Assembly (NCBI GenBank): GCA_002716825.1
Contig: PBCC01000045.1
Span: 1 to 64,000 of the forward strand
Length of the DNA: 64,000 nt
Origin: Halobacteriovorax sp.
GTDB lineage: Bacteria > Bdellovibrionota > Bacteriovoracia > Bacteriovoracales > Bacteriovoracaceae
Reading direction: 5' to 3'
Shown here: in pieces, positions 43,427 to 50,792 of the stretch
Layout of the letters: each line of letters opens with the position of its first letter
Position numbering within the stretch: position 1 is the first letter of the stretch
Notes under the pieces: generated by a model
Told to the model about the DNA's origin: nothing
The model's database searches: none
Seen by the model: the letters and a program-made list of their open reading frames with translations, nothing else
Made by a program: the position numbers and the translations under genes

Positions 43427-44461
43427 TTATTCATCCCCGTCAAAGAGGTATTCTTCATTGGTATTTCTGCCAGAGTTGCCAAAAGTATAAGTCATAGAGA
43501 CGCCAAAAGTGAGTTCACTTCTGTCTTGATTGAGATGATCAATCCAGCGAACCTCAGCGCCTGCTGAGAGATTTCTTGTAAGTGCAGTTTTCACACCAAG
43601 GCCAAGTTCTCTAACTTCATTTTTAATACTGTTGTATTCAATGACGACATCAGTTGTTTCACTAACTCTAATCATGCCTCCAATAGTGTAGGCAAAATTA
43701 CTATTTTGGTGGCGAGGGTTATTTGAAAATAAAATGGCTTCGGCCCAGCCAACTAAGAAACCGTCTGTGGTCTCACCGATGAGGCCAATACTCGTTTTTG
43801 TTTCCGCTCCATTGCCAGTACCGCTGTGGCCAATTCTGGCGTGTGAGGCAGTGAGTAGCCAATGATCAGTTAACATTTTAGAGAGACGAACTGAAAGTCC
43901 ATCAATTTTACCAAGCTCTAAATCTCCAGCACCTGATTCGAACGCCGAAATCTCAACTTGATCAAAAATACCAAAGAGACCCTCTTGAAGATCGACAGTG
44001 AAACCATAGACCTCTTTAATTTCTTGCAGATCTTGCATCGGATTATTTTTAAATAGCGGCATCGCTTGGACTTTTTGCCCAAAGGCCATGGGCTGTTTAC
44101 CAATAACCATGGCGATAGGCTTGCCGCCTACATCGCGAATCTCAATATAGGCTTCCTTGATAAATTCGCCCAATTGAAATTGCTCGTTGAGTGATAGTGA
44201 AGAGTCTTCAAAAAGCGCATCAAGTTTTGTAGTGATGACTGCTCTAACTTTTTCTTTGAATCCAACTGAAAGAGAAACGTAAGAACCACTGAGATAAGCA
44301 TCAGCTTGGCCATCTGTTGAGCCGCGAGCAAATGCGTTGACTTCACCTTCGATGCCAATATTAAAGTCTCCGCCAAGCAAGCCTGTGTCTTGGGCAAAAA
44401 CATTTGATAGAGGAGAACTTAGCATTAGTCCGAGAGTTAAAATGGGTAGGGCACGTTTCAC
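43427..44461 (-). CDS. outer-membrane porin-like beta-barrel protein
   Basis: 344 residues with signal peptide ending SNVFA-QD. About 14-16 predicted amphipathic strands alternate with short turns (AVITTKLDALFED, WLLTASHARIGHSG, LGLGVKTALTRNLSAGAEVRW), resembling phosphate-selective or general porins, although no specific motif is seen. The barrel seems to end at MTYTFGNS before a short polar tail (NTNEEYLFDGDE), unusual because most barrels end with an aromatic residue. Confidence 0.75.
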   Translation of the reverse strand: MKRALPILTLGLMLSSPLSNVFAQDTGLLGGDFNIGIEGEVNAFARGSTDGQADAYLSGSYVSLSVGFKEKVRAVITTKLDALFEDSSLSLNEQFQLGEFIKEAYIEIRDVGGKPIAMVIGKQPMAFGQKVQAMPLFKNNPMQDLQEIKEVYGFTVDLQEGLFGIFDQVEISAFESGAGDLELGKIDGLSVRLSKMLTDHWLLTASHARIGHSGTGNGAETKTSIGLIGETTDGFLVGWAEAILFSNNPRHQNSNFAYTIGGMIRVSETTDVVIEYNSIKNEVRELGLGVKTALTRNLSAGAEVRWIDHLNQDRSELTFGVSMTYTFGNSGRNTNEEYLFDGDE

Positions 44462-44555
44462 GGCTACTCCTGCGAGATAGAATTAAAAGATAAACAATAA
44501 TAGCGCGTAGCGTTAAAATATCAGGCCAGTGTGTAAGACTTACATAGGCTAAGCG

Positions 44556-44585
44556 TTGACAGAGTGCTTAAGTCATTGAAATGAT
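44556..44585 (+). promoter_or_regulatory. promoter for the exported beta-sandwich protein
   Basis: Consensus TTGACA at 44556-44561, 18-nt spacer, AATGAT at 44580-44585. It lies upstream of AAAGGAGA and ATG 44614 and argues against the earlier in-frame ATG at 44581, which falls inside the -10 element. Confidence 0.6.
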
Positions 44586-44613
44586 AAATCAAATTACTTT
44601 CAAAGGAGAACCT

Positions 44614-45207
44614 ATGTTCTTGAAATCATTGGCCATTCTGGCAAGTCTTCTCGTTTCTAGTGCGGTTTTTGCGGCACAGTTTGATATCACTAGCCCTTAT
44701 AATGTTCGTGTAGAGCGTGAGATGCAGGCTCAGGCCTTCTTTACTGACGACTCTGGAACTCGCATTGACGTCACCGGCGAAGCAACCTTTTCGACTTCAG
44801 AGTCTTACCCACAATACTCTAATGGTCGTTTCTTGGTGCGCCTACCTAACTTTGGTTATGGCACGACTCACTCTTTTACTGTTTATGCCAACTACACTGA
44901 TGATGCGGGTGTGACTTACTCAGCTCAAAAAAGAGTTCAAGCAGATCTAACCCCAGATTATATTAATATTCAGGGACCAAGCTACGTCGCCTCGAGATCA
45001 TCGGCCATGTTTAGAGCAGTTGGTTATTATAATGGTCGCTCTGCCGATCTAACGAATCGTGGTTCTTGGTTTGCGATGCATGGACGTATGAGTGGCAATG
45101 GTTATTACTGGGCACCACAAGTTATCCCTGGCAGAGGCACAATCTATGACAATATTCGCTTCAACTTTGCAGCTAGATCAACGTCATACTCAGTATACGT
45201 ACAGTAA
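44614..45207 (+). CDS. exported beta-sandwich protein of unknown function
   Basis: 197 residues from ATG 44614, with AAAGGAGA upstream and a promoter whose -10 covers the alternative ATG 44581. The signal peptide ends SSAVFA-AQ. The mature part suggests two Ig-like beta-sandwich domains (about 25-105 and 115-197), with Tyr-rich strands and no Cys. No catalytic residues. Possibly an abundant periplasmic or surface protein. Confidence 0.75.
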   Translation: MFLKSLAILASLLVSSAVFAAQFDITSPYNVRVEREMQAQAFFTDDSGTRIDVTGEATFSTSESYPQYSNGRFLVRLPNFGYGTTHSFTVYANYTDDAGVTYSAQKRVQADLTPDYINIQGPSYVASRSSAMFRAVGYYNGRSADLTNRGSWFAMHGRMSGNGYYWAPQVIPGRGTIYDNIRFNFAARSTSYSVYVQ

Positions 45208-45210
45208 AAA

Positions 45211-45606
45211 TTGAGCCTTTGGAGCAGCTTTAAAAGTTTCTTCTCTCACGCGCCTTCATACTCAACCTTTTTAGAGCTTGGGTATAAGGCGCGAACTTAT
45301 AATGGCGATTTCATTTTTTCTCGCTCTTACGACTATTGCTTCGTCAACATTCATCAAGGTGTTGAACCCCATAATAAAAAATTTGGCCACCTCATAGACT
45401 TCGAAATTGAAGATGCATGCATCATTATTTCCTTTAAAGAAGATACGATGCTTAAGCGAAAGCAGATTGACCAAATTAGAGAACTTTTTGATTTTGTCTA
45501 CGAGCGCGAAATATTTTTGTTCTGTATGAACAAGAATATGGACTTTAACGATGAGTCAGTATCAAAGATAGCGAGAGATCTTCACAGCTTACTAATGTCT
45601 TCCTGA
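45211..45606 (+). CDS. small cytoplasmic protein of unknown function
   Basis: 131 residues; TTG 45211 is the only plausible near start, with no clear ribosome-binding site, and lies 3 nt after the previous stop. Mixed alpha/beta with aromatic-rich strands (YGDF--SRSYDYCFVNIHQG) and a helical C-terminus. No family or signal peptide. Its 3' end overlaps the end of the convergent Hpt frame by 25 nt. It could be one of the signalling genes or belong with the preceding protein. Confidence 0.6.
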   Translation: MSLWSSFKSFFSHAPSYSTFLELGYKARTYNGDFIFSRSYDYCFVNIHQGVEPHNKKFGHLIDFEIEDACIIISFKEDTMLKRKQIDQIRELFDFVYEREIFLFCMNKNMDFNDESVSKIARDLHSLLMSS

Positions 45607-45875
45607 TAATTTTTAAGGAGAGACTCGTACTCGTTCAGTAAACTATTTATATTATCCATAATAACACTTTCTTCTAACTTGGCGCCAATTGCTCCAAGCT
45701 CTGGTAAGCCGTAGCTTCCAGCGTTGCCAGCGAGTTTGTGACCAATTTTCTTAATGCCCTCAAGATCATTTGAAGAAACCAGTGAACGCAGCTCTAGAAG
45801 CTCCTTTGAGCGGTTCTCAAGATAGCCTGGAATGAGCGGGAGAAGTTCTTCAGGGATGTTTTTTAGAGATGAGAT
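45582..45875 (-). CDS. Hpt (histidine phosphotransfer) domain protein with ATC at the start position
   Basis: About 97 residues, a single Hpt domain. IGHKLAGNAGSYGL (H46) matches the Hpt consensus H-L-KG----G, surrounded by the expected four-helix pattern (EELLPLIPGYLENRSKELLEL, then GAIGAKLEESV and LLNEYESLL). The frame is open from the TAA at 45921-45923 to TGA 45582-45584, but contains no ATG, GTG or TTG upstream of the His. A GGAG lies at 45883-45886 on the minus strand, and exactly 7 nt later comes ATC (45875-45873), which looks like a former ATG. It is divergent from the response regulator at 45995, an obvious partner. Either it starts at a rare codon or the gene is silenced. Confidence 0.7.
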   Translation of the reverse strand: MSSLKNIPEELLPLIPGYLENRSKELLELRSLVSSNDLEGIKKIGHKLAGNAGSYGLPELGAIGAKLEESVIMDNINSLLNEYESLLKNYQEDISKL

Positions 45876-45994
45876 AGGAGTGCTCCGCGTAAAAATTAAA
45901 ATGAGAATACTTAATACTTGTTATTGCTCCATTTTCTGTCAACGATTACAATTTAATTTATAATTGTTTGTATATTTGTTCCTAGGAGATCGGC

Positions 45995-46693
45995 TTGTCT
46001 AGAGCGACCATTCTGTTAATTGATGATGATCCTGATCTTCAAACGTTGCTTGAAACAGTCTTAACTCCGACTTATGCACTCTTTCATGTTGATAATTTGA
46101 AGAACGCTAGAGACTTTATCAACCGAAGTGTACCAGACCTAATTTTATTAGATGACGAACTTCCCGATGGTCGCGGCATTGAAATGTTTAATAATTTGAA
46201 AAATGTTGAAGGTGCCAGACAGACGCCAATTCTCATGCTGACAAAAAAAGGTGCGGTTGAAAATAAAGTGGCTGCCTTTGAGTTGGGTGCGGAAGATTAT
46301 ATTACAAAACCATTTGAACCACTTGAAGTGATGGCAAGAGTTCAACTGCGATTGAAGCATAAAAAAACAGACTCATCGAACTCTGGTTCATCCAGGTTTG
46401 ATGATCTTGAACTTGATGTTCCAATGAGTAAGGCTTATCTGCATTCTGGTGAGTCTAAAAATGAAATAGACATGACCCCAATTGAGTTTAAAATTCTTTA
46501 TTTGCTAGCTTCAAAAAAAGGCGAAGTACTTTCAAGAAGAGATATTCTTAAGGAAGTTTGGGGTGAGTCTCAACATGTGATTGAAAGAACAGTCGACCAA
46601 CATGTAAGTAAAATCAGAAAAAAACTTCAAGAGAGCACTTATACAGTTAGATCGGCGCACGGTCGCGGCTATGCTTTTGTGAAAAATATCTAA
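45995..46693 (+). CDS. OmpR-family two-component response regulator
   Basis: 232 residues from TTG 45995, with AGGAG six bases upstream. Receiver domain: acidic pocket D10-D12, phospho-acceptor D53 (ILLDDELPDG), T and K105 (YITKPFEP). C-terminal winged-helix output (about 130-230) with DMTPIEFKILYLLASKKGEVLSRRDIL, VWG, RTVDQHVSKIRKKL and GRGYAFV. Binds DNA after phosphorylation. The Hpt protein divergently encoded next to it is a likely phosphodonor. Its TAA overlaps the next ATG (TAATG). Confidence 0.93.
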   Translation: MSRATILLIDDDPDLQTLLETVLTPTYALFHVDNLKNARDFINRSVPDLILLDDELPDGRGIEMFNNLKNVEGARQTPILMLTKKGAVENKVAAFELGAEDYITKPFEPLEVMARVQLRLKHKKTDSSNSGSSRFDDLELDVPMSKAYLHSGESKNEIDMTPIEFKILYLLASKKGEVLSRRDILKEVWGESQHVIERTVDQHVSKIRKKLQESTYTVRSAHGRGYAFVKNI

Positions 46694-48042
46694 TGTCTAG
46701 AAAAGCACTATTTTTAACAGATAATAACGTTCTTGGAGATGTCTTCGCAGCTAATTTAAAAGCTTATGTTGACCTCCATGTTGAAACGGTCGATTCACTT
46801 GAGAACTTTCAGGCAAATGCGTCGGGGCCGTGGGACCTGTTCATATCGATTTCTATGATTACGGAACAAGATGCTGCTAAAGAGGCTTACGGGATTGCTC
46901 AAGGAAGCAATAAAGATACTCCTTTTATTGTTGTAGGCCAAAAAAGTGAGCTGAGTAACGCTAGTGAGGTTGTCACCGTTGCCGGCAATTTAGATATTAA
47001 GTCTTTGGTTAAGACTGTGGCCGGTATTTTTAAAATTAGCGCTAAGGATATGATGGGTATTGAGGTACCAGAGCATTTCCCAATGCCAATAAAGTTATTC
47101 CAATACCTAGATAGTGCTCCATGCGATGTTTTCGTCCAAACGAATAAGAACCCCAAGGTGCCAGAGTTTGCCAAAGTCTGGGAGAAAGGCGTTATCAGAC
47201 GCCATGTCATTAAAGAATATATTGATCGTGGAATTGAATTTCTCTTCGTTCCGGCCGCTGATCGTTTAAAGGTCATCAATATCGCCTCCACTCAGGTCGT
47301 AGAGGCCCTTGATAATCCAGAGCTCTCTAAAGAAGAAAAGCTTGATCTACTCGAGCAAGGCTTTGAAGTTGTAGCGGCAAGATTAACGGATAATCCAAAG
47401 GTATCGGCCGAAGTTGTAACCATTTCAAAAAAATGTATTGAACAGGTAACTGAAGTCATTAAAGAGTTCCCAAAACTAAAGTCACTGCTGGCAGGCCTAG
47501 CAGAAAATAAATCCCGCTATCTCTACTTCCACTCGATTCTAGCAACCTATATTTGTAATCACGTTGTGAAGTATATTTCTTGGGGTGGTGAAGGTCACAG
47601 CGAGAAGATTTCTTTTGTTTTATATTTTCACGATATCTTTCTTGTTCCTATTTATAACAAGTACCCTCAGTTTAAATTTGAAGAAGAATTGGTTTTTAAT
47701 AACCTACTGACTGATAAAGAAAAAGAAGTCGTTGTCGGTCATGCTCGTATGGCCGGAGAACTGGTAAAAACCTTCCCAAGAGTTCCTATGGGAGCTGATG
47801 CTATTGTGACTCAGCATCACGGTGTTACGTCAGGTAGTGGGTTTACGCTAGATTATCGCGATGATGTCTCTCCACTGGCGAAAGTGATTATCGTCGCAGA
47901 AGCTTTTGTAGACGAGATTATTACGGTGAAAGACGATGGTGGCACACCTGATCGTACTGCGATACTGGCAAGTCTTCGCGCTAAATTTCCAAGACATACC
48001 TATATCAAGATAATCGATAGCTTAGAAAACCTTCCAATTTAA
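46693..48042 (+). CDS. HD-GYP-like phosphodiesterase with degenerate GYP motif
   Basis: 449 residues, co-transcribed with the response regulator. Residues 1-105 look receiver-like but without a clear phospho-Asp. The C-terminal half (about 240-449) resembles HD-GYP: F-H at YFHSILATYICNH, HD at YFHDIFLV, GHARMAGELV (HP-type box without Pro) and QHHGVTSGSGF in place of HHE--DG-GYP. Metal ligands seem largely preserved, but the GYP is lost, so c-di-GMP or related nucleotide hydrolysis is uncertain and a sensor role is possible. Stop overlaps the convergent paralogue's stop. Confidence 0.8.
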   Translation: MSRKALFLTDNNVLGDVFAANLKAYVDLHVETVDSLENFQANASGPWDLFISISMITEQDAAKEAYGIAQGSNKDTPFIVVGQKSELSNASEVVTVAGNLDIKSLVKTVAGIFKISAKDMMGIEVPEHFPMPIKLFQYLDSAPCDVFVQTNKNPKVPEFAKVWEKGVIRRHVIKEYIDRGIEFLFVPAADRLKVINIASTQVVEALDNPELSKEEKLDLLEQGFEVVAARLTDNPKVSAEVVTISKKCIEQVTEVIKEFPKLKSLLAGLAENKSRYLYFHSILATYICNHVVKYISWGGEGHSEKISFVLYFHDIFLVPIYNKYPQFKFEEELVFNNLLTDKEKEVVVGHARMAGELVKTFPRVPMGADAIVTQHHGVTSGSGFTLDYRDDVSPLAKVIIVAEAFVDEIITVKDDGGTPDRTAILASLRAKFPRHTYIKIIDSLENLPI

Positions 48043-49400
48043 CCCTTAATTGCTTTTATCAAAATAAGCATCGGCTCTTTGAAATTTCCCACGTTAAAGG
48101 GAGCTTTCATTTCATTAAGTATTCGAATAATTGAAGTCATATTGACTTTACTTGCGGCCAACTGATTCACAAAATAATGAGCAGTGATAAAAACACAGCT
48201 TACAGTTGTCAGTTTGTTGGAGTTTAGTTTTGCCGGAAAACCCGTACCATCCGGAAGTTCGTGGTGCTGTTCAATAATAAATTCTGCATCAGAAAAACCT
48301 GAGAAAAAGTTTGCAATGGCCGCAGCTTTTCTGGGATGTTCGCGGTAGTTCGCCTGAGCTTCTTCAGGATACATCTCCATATCGGGATGATCAAAGCTTC
48401 CCAGCCTGAGCATTTCTTCTTGCTCTAGGTGGGTGTCATGAATAAGAGCTGCTAGTCCTAATTTCTTTTTAGAGAGATCTGAACTCCAGCCTAGACCTCT
48501 ACAAATAGCTTCACAGAAATAAAATATTAATATGCTTCTTTCAGCACTATCACGATGGGCGAAAGGAAAGCTTTGAAGCAGCTGTGGGAAGTCTTGATAA
48601 GAACCATAGGTTTCATGAACTGAGGTAATGATTTTGTCAGCAAGTTCAATAACACCTTCATTGACTCCAATCTCTTTGACGAATTGCTGTAGAATGAGCG
48701 CGCCTGAAATCTGACTTTCAAGCATTTTTAAAGGAGGAAGCTCTCTGGATAAATTATTCATAACTCTTTTAAGAGAGTTTTCTAGAAATTGTAGGTGCTC
48801 GTCTTTTTTTAAATATAAGAATTTTATATTTCTTTTTGATAGGTCTTGGATGGCGGATTGTGAGTAAGGAACATCTTTTGAAAAGGCTTTAATAAACTTG
48901 GTTCGAGTCAGTTCAATAAAACAATCAAAAGGAATTTTATCAAAGAGGTAGAGGTTTCTAAGTTTGATCGGTAAAAAATCAGCTCGGTCGACCTCAATAA
49001 CTGATTGCTCAAATTCTTCTTTTTTTGCCCAGTTCAATGATTTTTGAATGCACTCTTTAAATCGAATGATGTCATAAGGTTTTTCAAAAATATCCATGGT
49101 TTCACTTTTTAGATAAGTGTCACCTTTAATACGATTTTTTAAGACGTGAGCTTCACCGATAAAAATGATTGGTCGGTCGCCACTATTTTCAATAACATTT
49201 TCGGCCAAGGACATTGGGTCTTCATCCTTCATTCCTGCGTCAATAAGGATGAGCCCAAATGGACCTTCAAAGGAAAGAAACTCAAGCGCATCTTTAGTGT
49301 TTAAAACACACATCAATTCAATTTTTGAAAAGTGACTAGCGAAGATTTTATGTAATAAGGCCCACTCTTCTTGATCGTGGCAGACGAACAAAGCTTTCAA
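48039..49400 (-). CDS. receiver plus HD-GYP-like phosphodiesterase protein
   Basis: 453 residues. Receiver domain (1-120) with LILIDAGMKDEDP (phospho-Asp near residue 56) and FEKPYD (Lys). A middle region is followed by an HD-GYP domain: ALIHDTHLEQ (HD), YREHPRKAAAIANFF (HP) and EQHHELPDGTGFPAKL, which keeps HH-E-PDGTGFP nearly as in true HD-GYP. The usual first His and the later Asp (ITAHYFVNQ) differ. Shares its overall plan with the neighbouring protein on the plus strand, so it is a divergent paralogue arranged tail-to-tail. Confidence 0.85.
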   Translation of the reverse strand: MKALFVCHDQEEWALLHKIFASHFSKIELMCVLNTKDALEFLSFEGPFGLILIDAGMKDEDPMSLAENVIENSGDRPIIFIGEAHVLKNRIKGDTYLKSETMDIFEKPYDIIRFKECIQKSLNWAKKEEFEQSVIEVDRADFLPIKLRNLYLFDKIPFDCFIELTRTKFIKAFSKDVPYSQSAIQDLSKRNIKFLYLKKDEHLQFLENSLKRVMNNLSRELPPLKMLESQISGALILQQFVKEIGVNEGVIELADKIITSVHETYGSYQDFPQLLQSFPFAHRDSAERSILIFYFCEAICRGLGWSSDLSKKKLGLAALIHDTHLEQEEMLRLGSFDHPDMEMYPEEAQANYREHPRKAAAIANFFSGFSDAEFIIEQHHELPDGTGFPAKLNSNKLTTVSCVFITAHYFVNQLAASKVNMTSIIRILNEMKAPFNVGNFKEPMLILIKAIKG

Positions 49401-49505
49401 TGATGCTCCAGTCTTTTTTAAAAAACGTTCAACTTAAAGACCTGCTCATTATAGGTGGTGACGCCAAATTTCTCAAATTGATGAATTATCCACGTAAGTT
49501 TTTAT

Positions 49506-50018
49506 TTATGCGCTGCTGGCCCTAGGTAGCCATTCTTTCCACTCTTTGGGGTCATCCCTTCGTATTTTAAGACATAGACCGGGTGACCAGGAAGGTTGTT
49601 TAGGAGTTCGTAAAAGCCTCATGCCCATTTGTTCGGGCGTTTTGTTGGCTTTTTTCAAATTACAGGGATGGCAGCAAGCGACGACATTCTCCCATGAAGT
49701 TCTGCCACCTTTACTCTGTGGGATGACATGATCAAAGGTCAATTTATGAAGGGGAAACTTATCAGTGCAGTACTGACATTGAAAATTATCTCTTAGGAAT
49801 AAGTTGAACCTCGTGAATTTCACGTGTTGATTATTTTTGTGGCGAGCAAATAGCTTGATGATTTTTGGTAGGTTATAGGCTTGTGTGACTGTGCGAACTT
49901 GTTTGTCGTTGTATTCTTCAACGATTTCAGCTCGATTGGTAAGAATCAATATCATGGCCTTTTGCCAAGAAACGATCCTCACTGGAAAGTATGTATTATC
50001 CAGCAGTAGGGCCCGCAT
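49506..50018 (-). CDS. HNH endonuclease family protein
   Basis: 170 residues. Zinc/HNH core: C81-x-x-C84 (CQYC), then FDHVIPQSKGGRTSWENVVACCHPCN with H97, N111 and C116-x-x-C119. This layout is common in the 'HNH endonuclease' family present in nearly every Bdellovibrionota and myxobacterial genome, not linked to a phage here. An N-terminal region (1-60) is of the type L-LDNTY-PV-IVSWQKAMIL. Role unknown; a housekeeping nuclease is likely. Confidence 0.9.
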   Translation of the reverse strand: MRALLLDNTYFPVRIVSWQKAMILILTNRAEIVEEYNDKQVRTVTQAYNLPKIIKLFARHKNNQHVKFTRFNLFLRDNFQCQYCTDKFPLHKLTFDHVIPQSKGGRTSWENVVACCHPCNLKKANKTPEQMGMRLLRTPKQPSWSPGLCLKIRRDDPKEWKEWLPRASSA

Positions 50019-50075
50019 ACGCGCAACTCCTTATCTCATCAGCACATCCGTCTTAGTGTGCTCAATATAATGATA

Positions 50076-50093
50076 TCATAAGCTTACTTATGA
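50076..50093. repeat. palindrome in the HNH gene upstream region
   Basis: TCATAAG (50076-50082) and CTTATGA (50087-50093) are perfect inverted repeats with a 4-bp centre, placed in the 120-bp space upstream of the HNH gene. Possible operator. Confidence 0.35.
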
Positions 50094-50138
50094 GGGATCT
50101 TACAAATTCTCATTAGGCAAAGGTGATCAGGTTTGTCG

Positions 50139-50792
50139 CTAAATATCTGATTTTATGAAGTTGCTTAGAGCATTGACGAGGGTCTCGTTAGGTTTAAAAC
50201 TGGCGTGATAGGGACGTGGGTAAGTTGAGTTAAGTGCTAGCGTTTGCGCACCAAGAGATCGGCCAAGGTCAATTGTCTTTGTCGCATCAAGCAGCTCATC
50301 GTGACGATGAATAATCATCAGGGATTTATGACTTGGTAGTCTTTTAGGTACAGGCAGATTCTCCTTGATACTTTTGTACATTCCAAGTGGAAGAGTTCGA
50401 GCACATCTATATTCTGGCTTATTAAAACTTGGAATAGGTAGTCGATCAGGTAAATAATCTAGATAGGCTAAAAAGCGAAAGAGGCTCTTAAAGTAAAAAG
50501 CAGGGGAAAGCATTATTAAACATCCAACTTCTTTGTTATTTTCATTGAGTGCATTAATCAGTAATGGAGCACTAATTGAGTAACACAAAACCATTGAGTT
50601 CTGATCAAGGGAAGCACACCACCGGTTAGCATCAAGCTCCCATCTGTGCCAGTGATGAGAAGTCATGTTTAAAAGCTTTGGGTTTTTGTGATCATTTAAT
50701 GAATGAATAACCGGGTCAAAGCTTAAGGCTTTGGCAAGTGGAAGCATGGCCGTAGGCTTTAAGTTAAGTCCATGAAAGAGATGTAGCTTCAT
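50139..50792 (-). CDS. small alpha/beta-hydrolase-like protein
   Basis: 217 residues. N-terminal FHGLNLKP oxyanion-type turn, the nucleophile elbow CYSIS (S72, in place of G-x-S-x-G), later HDELLD, and H in YHASF complete a possible Ser-Asp-His triad. A cytoplasmic esterase, lipase or thioesterase-like role is possible. Start overlaps the stop of the 796-residue envelope protein (ATGA), so they form one transcript. Confidence 0.7.
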   Translation of the reverse strand: MKLHLFHGLNLKPTAMLPLAKALSFDPVIHSLNDHKNPKLLNMTSHHWHRWELDANRWCASLDQNSMVLCYSISAPLLINALNENNKEVGCLIMLSPAFYFKSLFRFLAYLDYLPDRLPIPSFNKPEYRCARTLPLGMYKSIKENLPVPKRLPSHKSLMIIHRHDELLDATKTIDLGRSLGAQTLALNSTYPRPYHASFKPNETLVNALSNFIKSDI

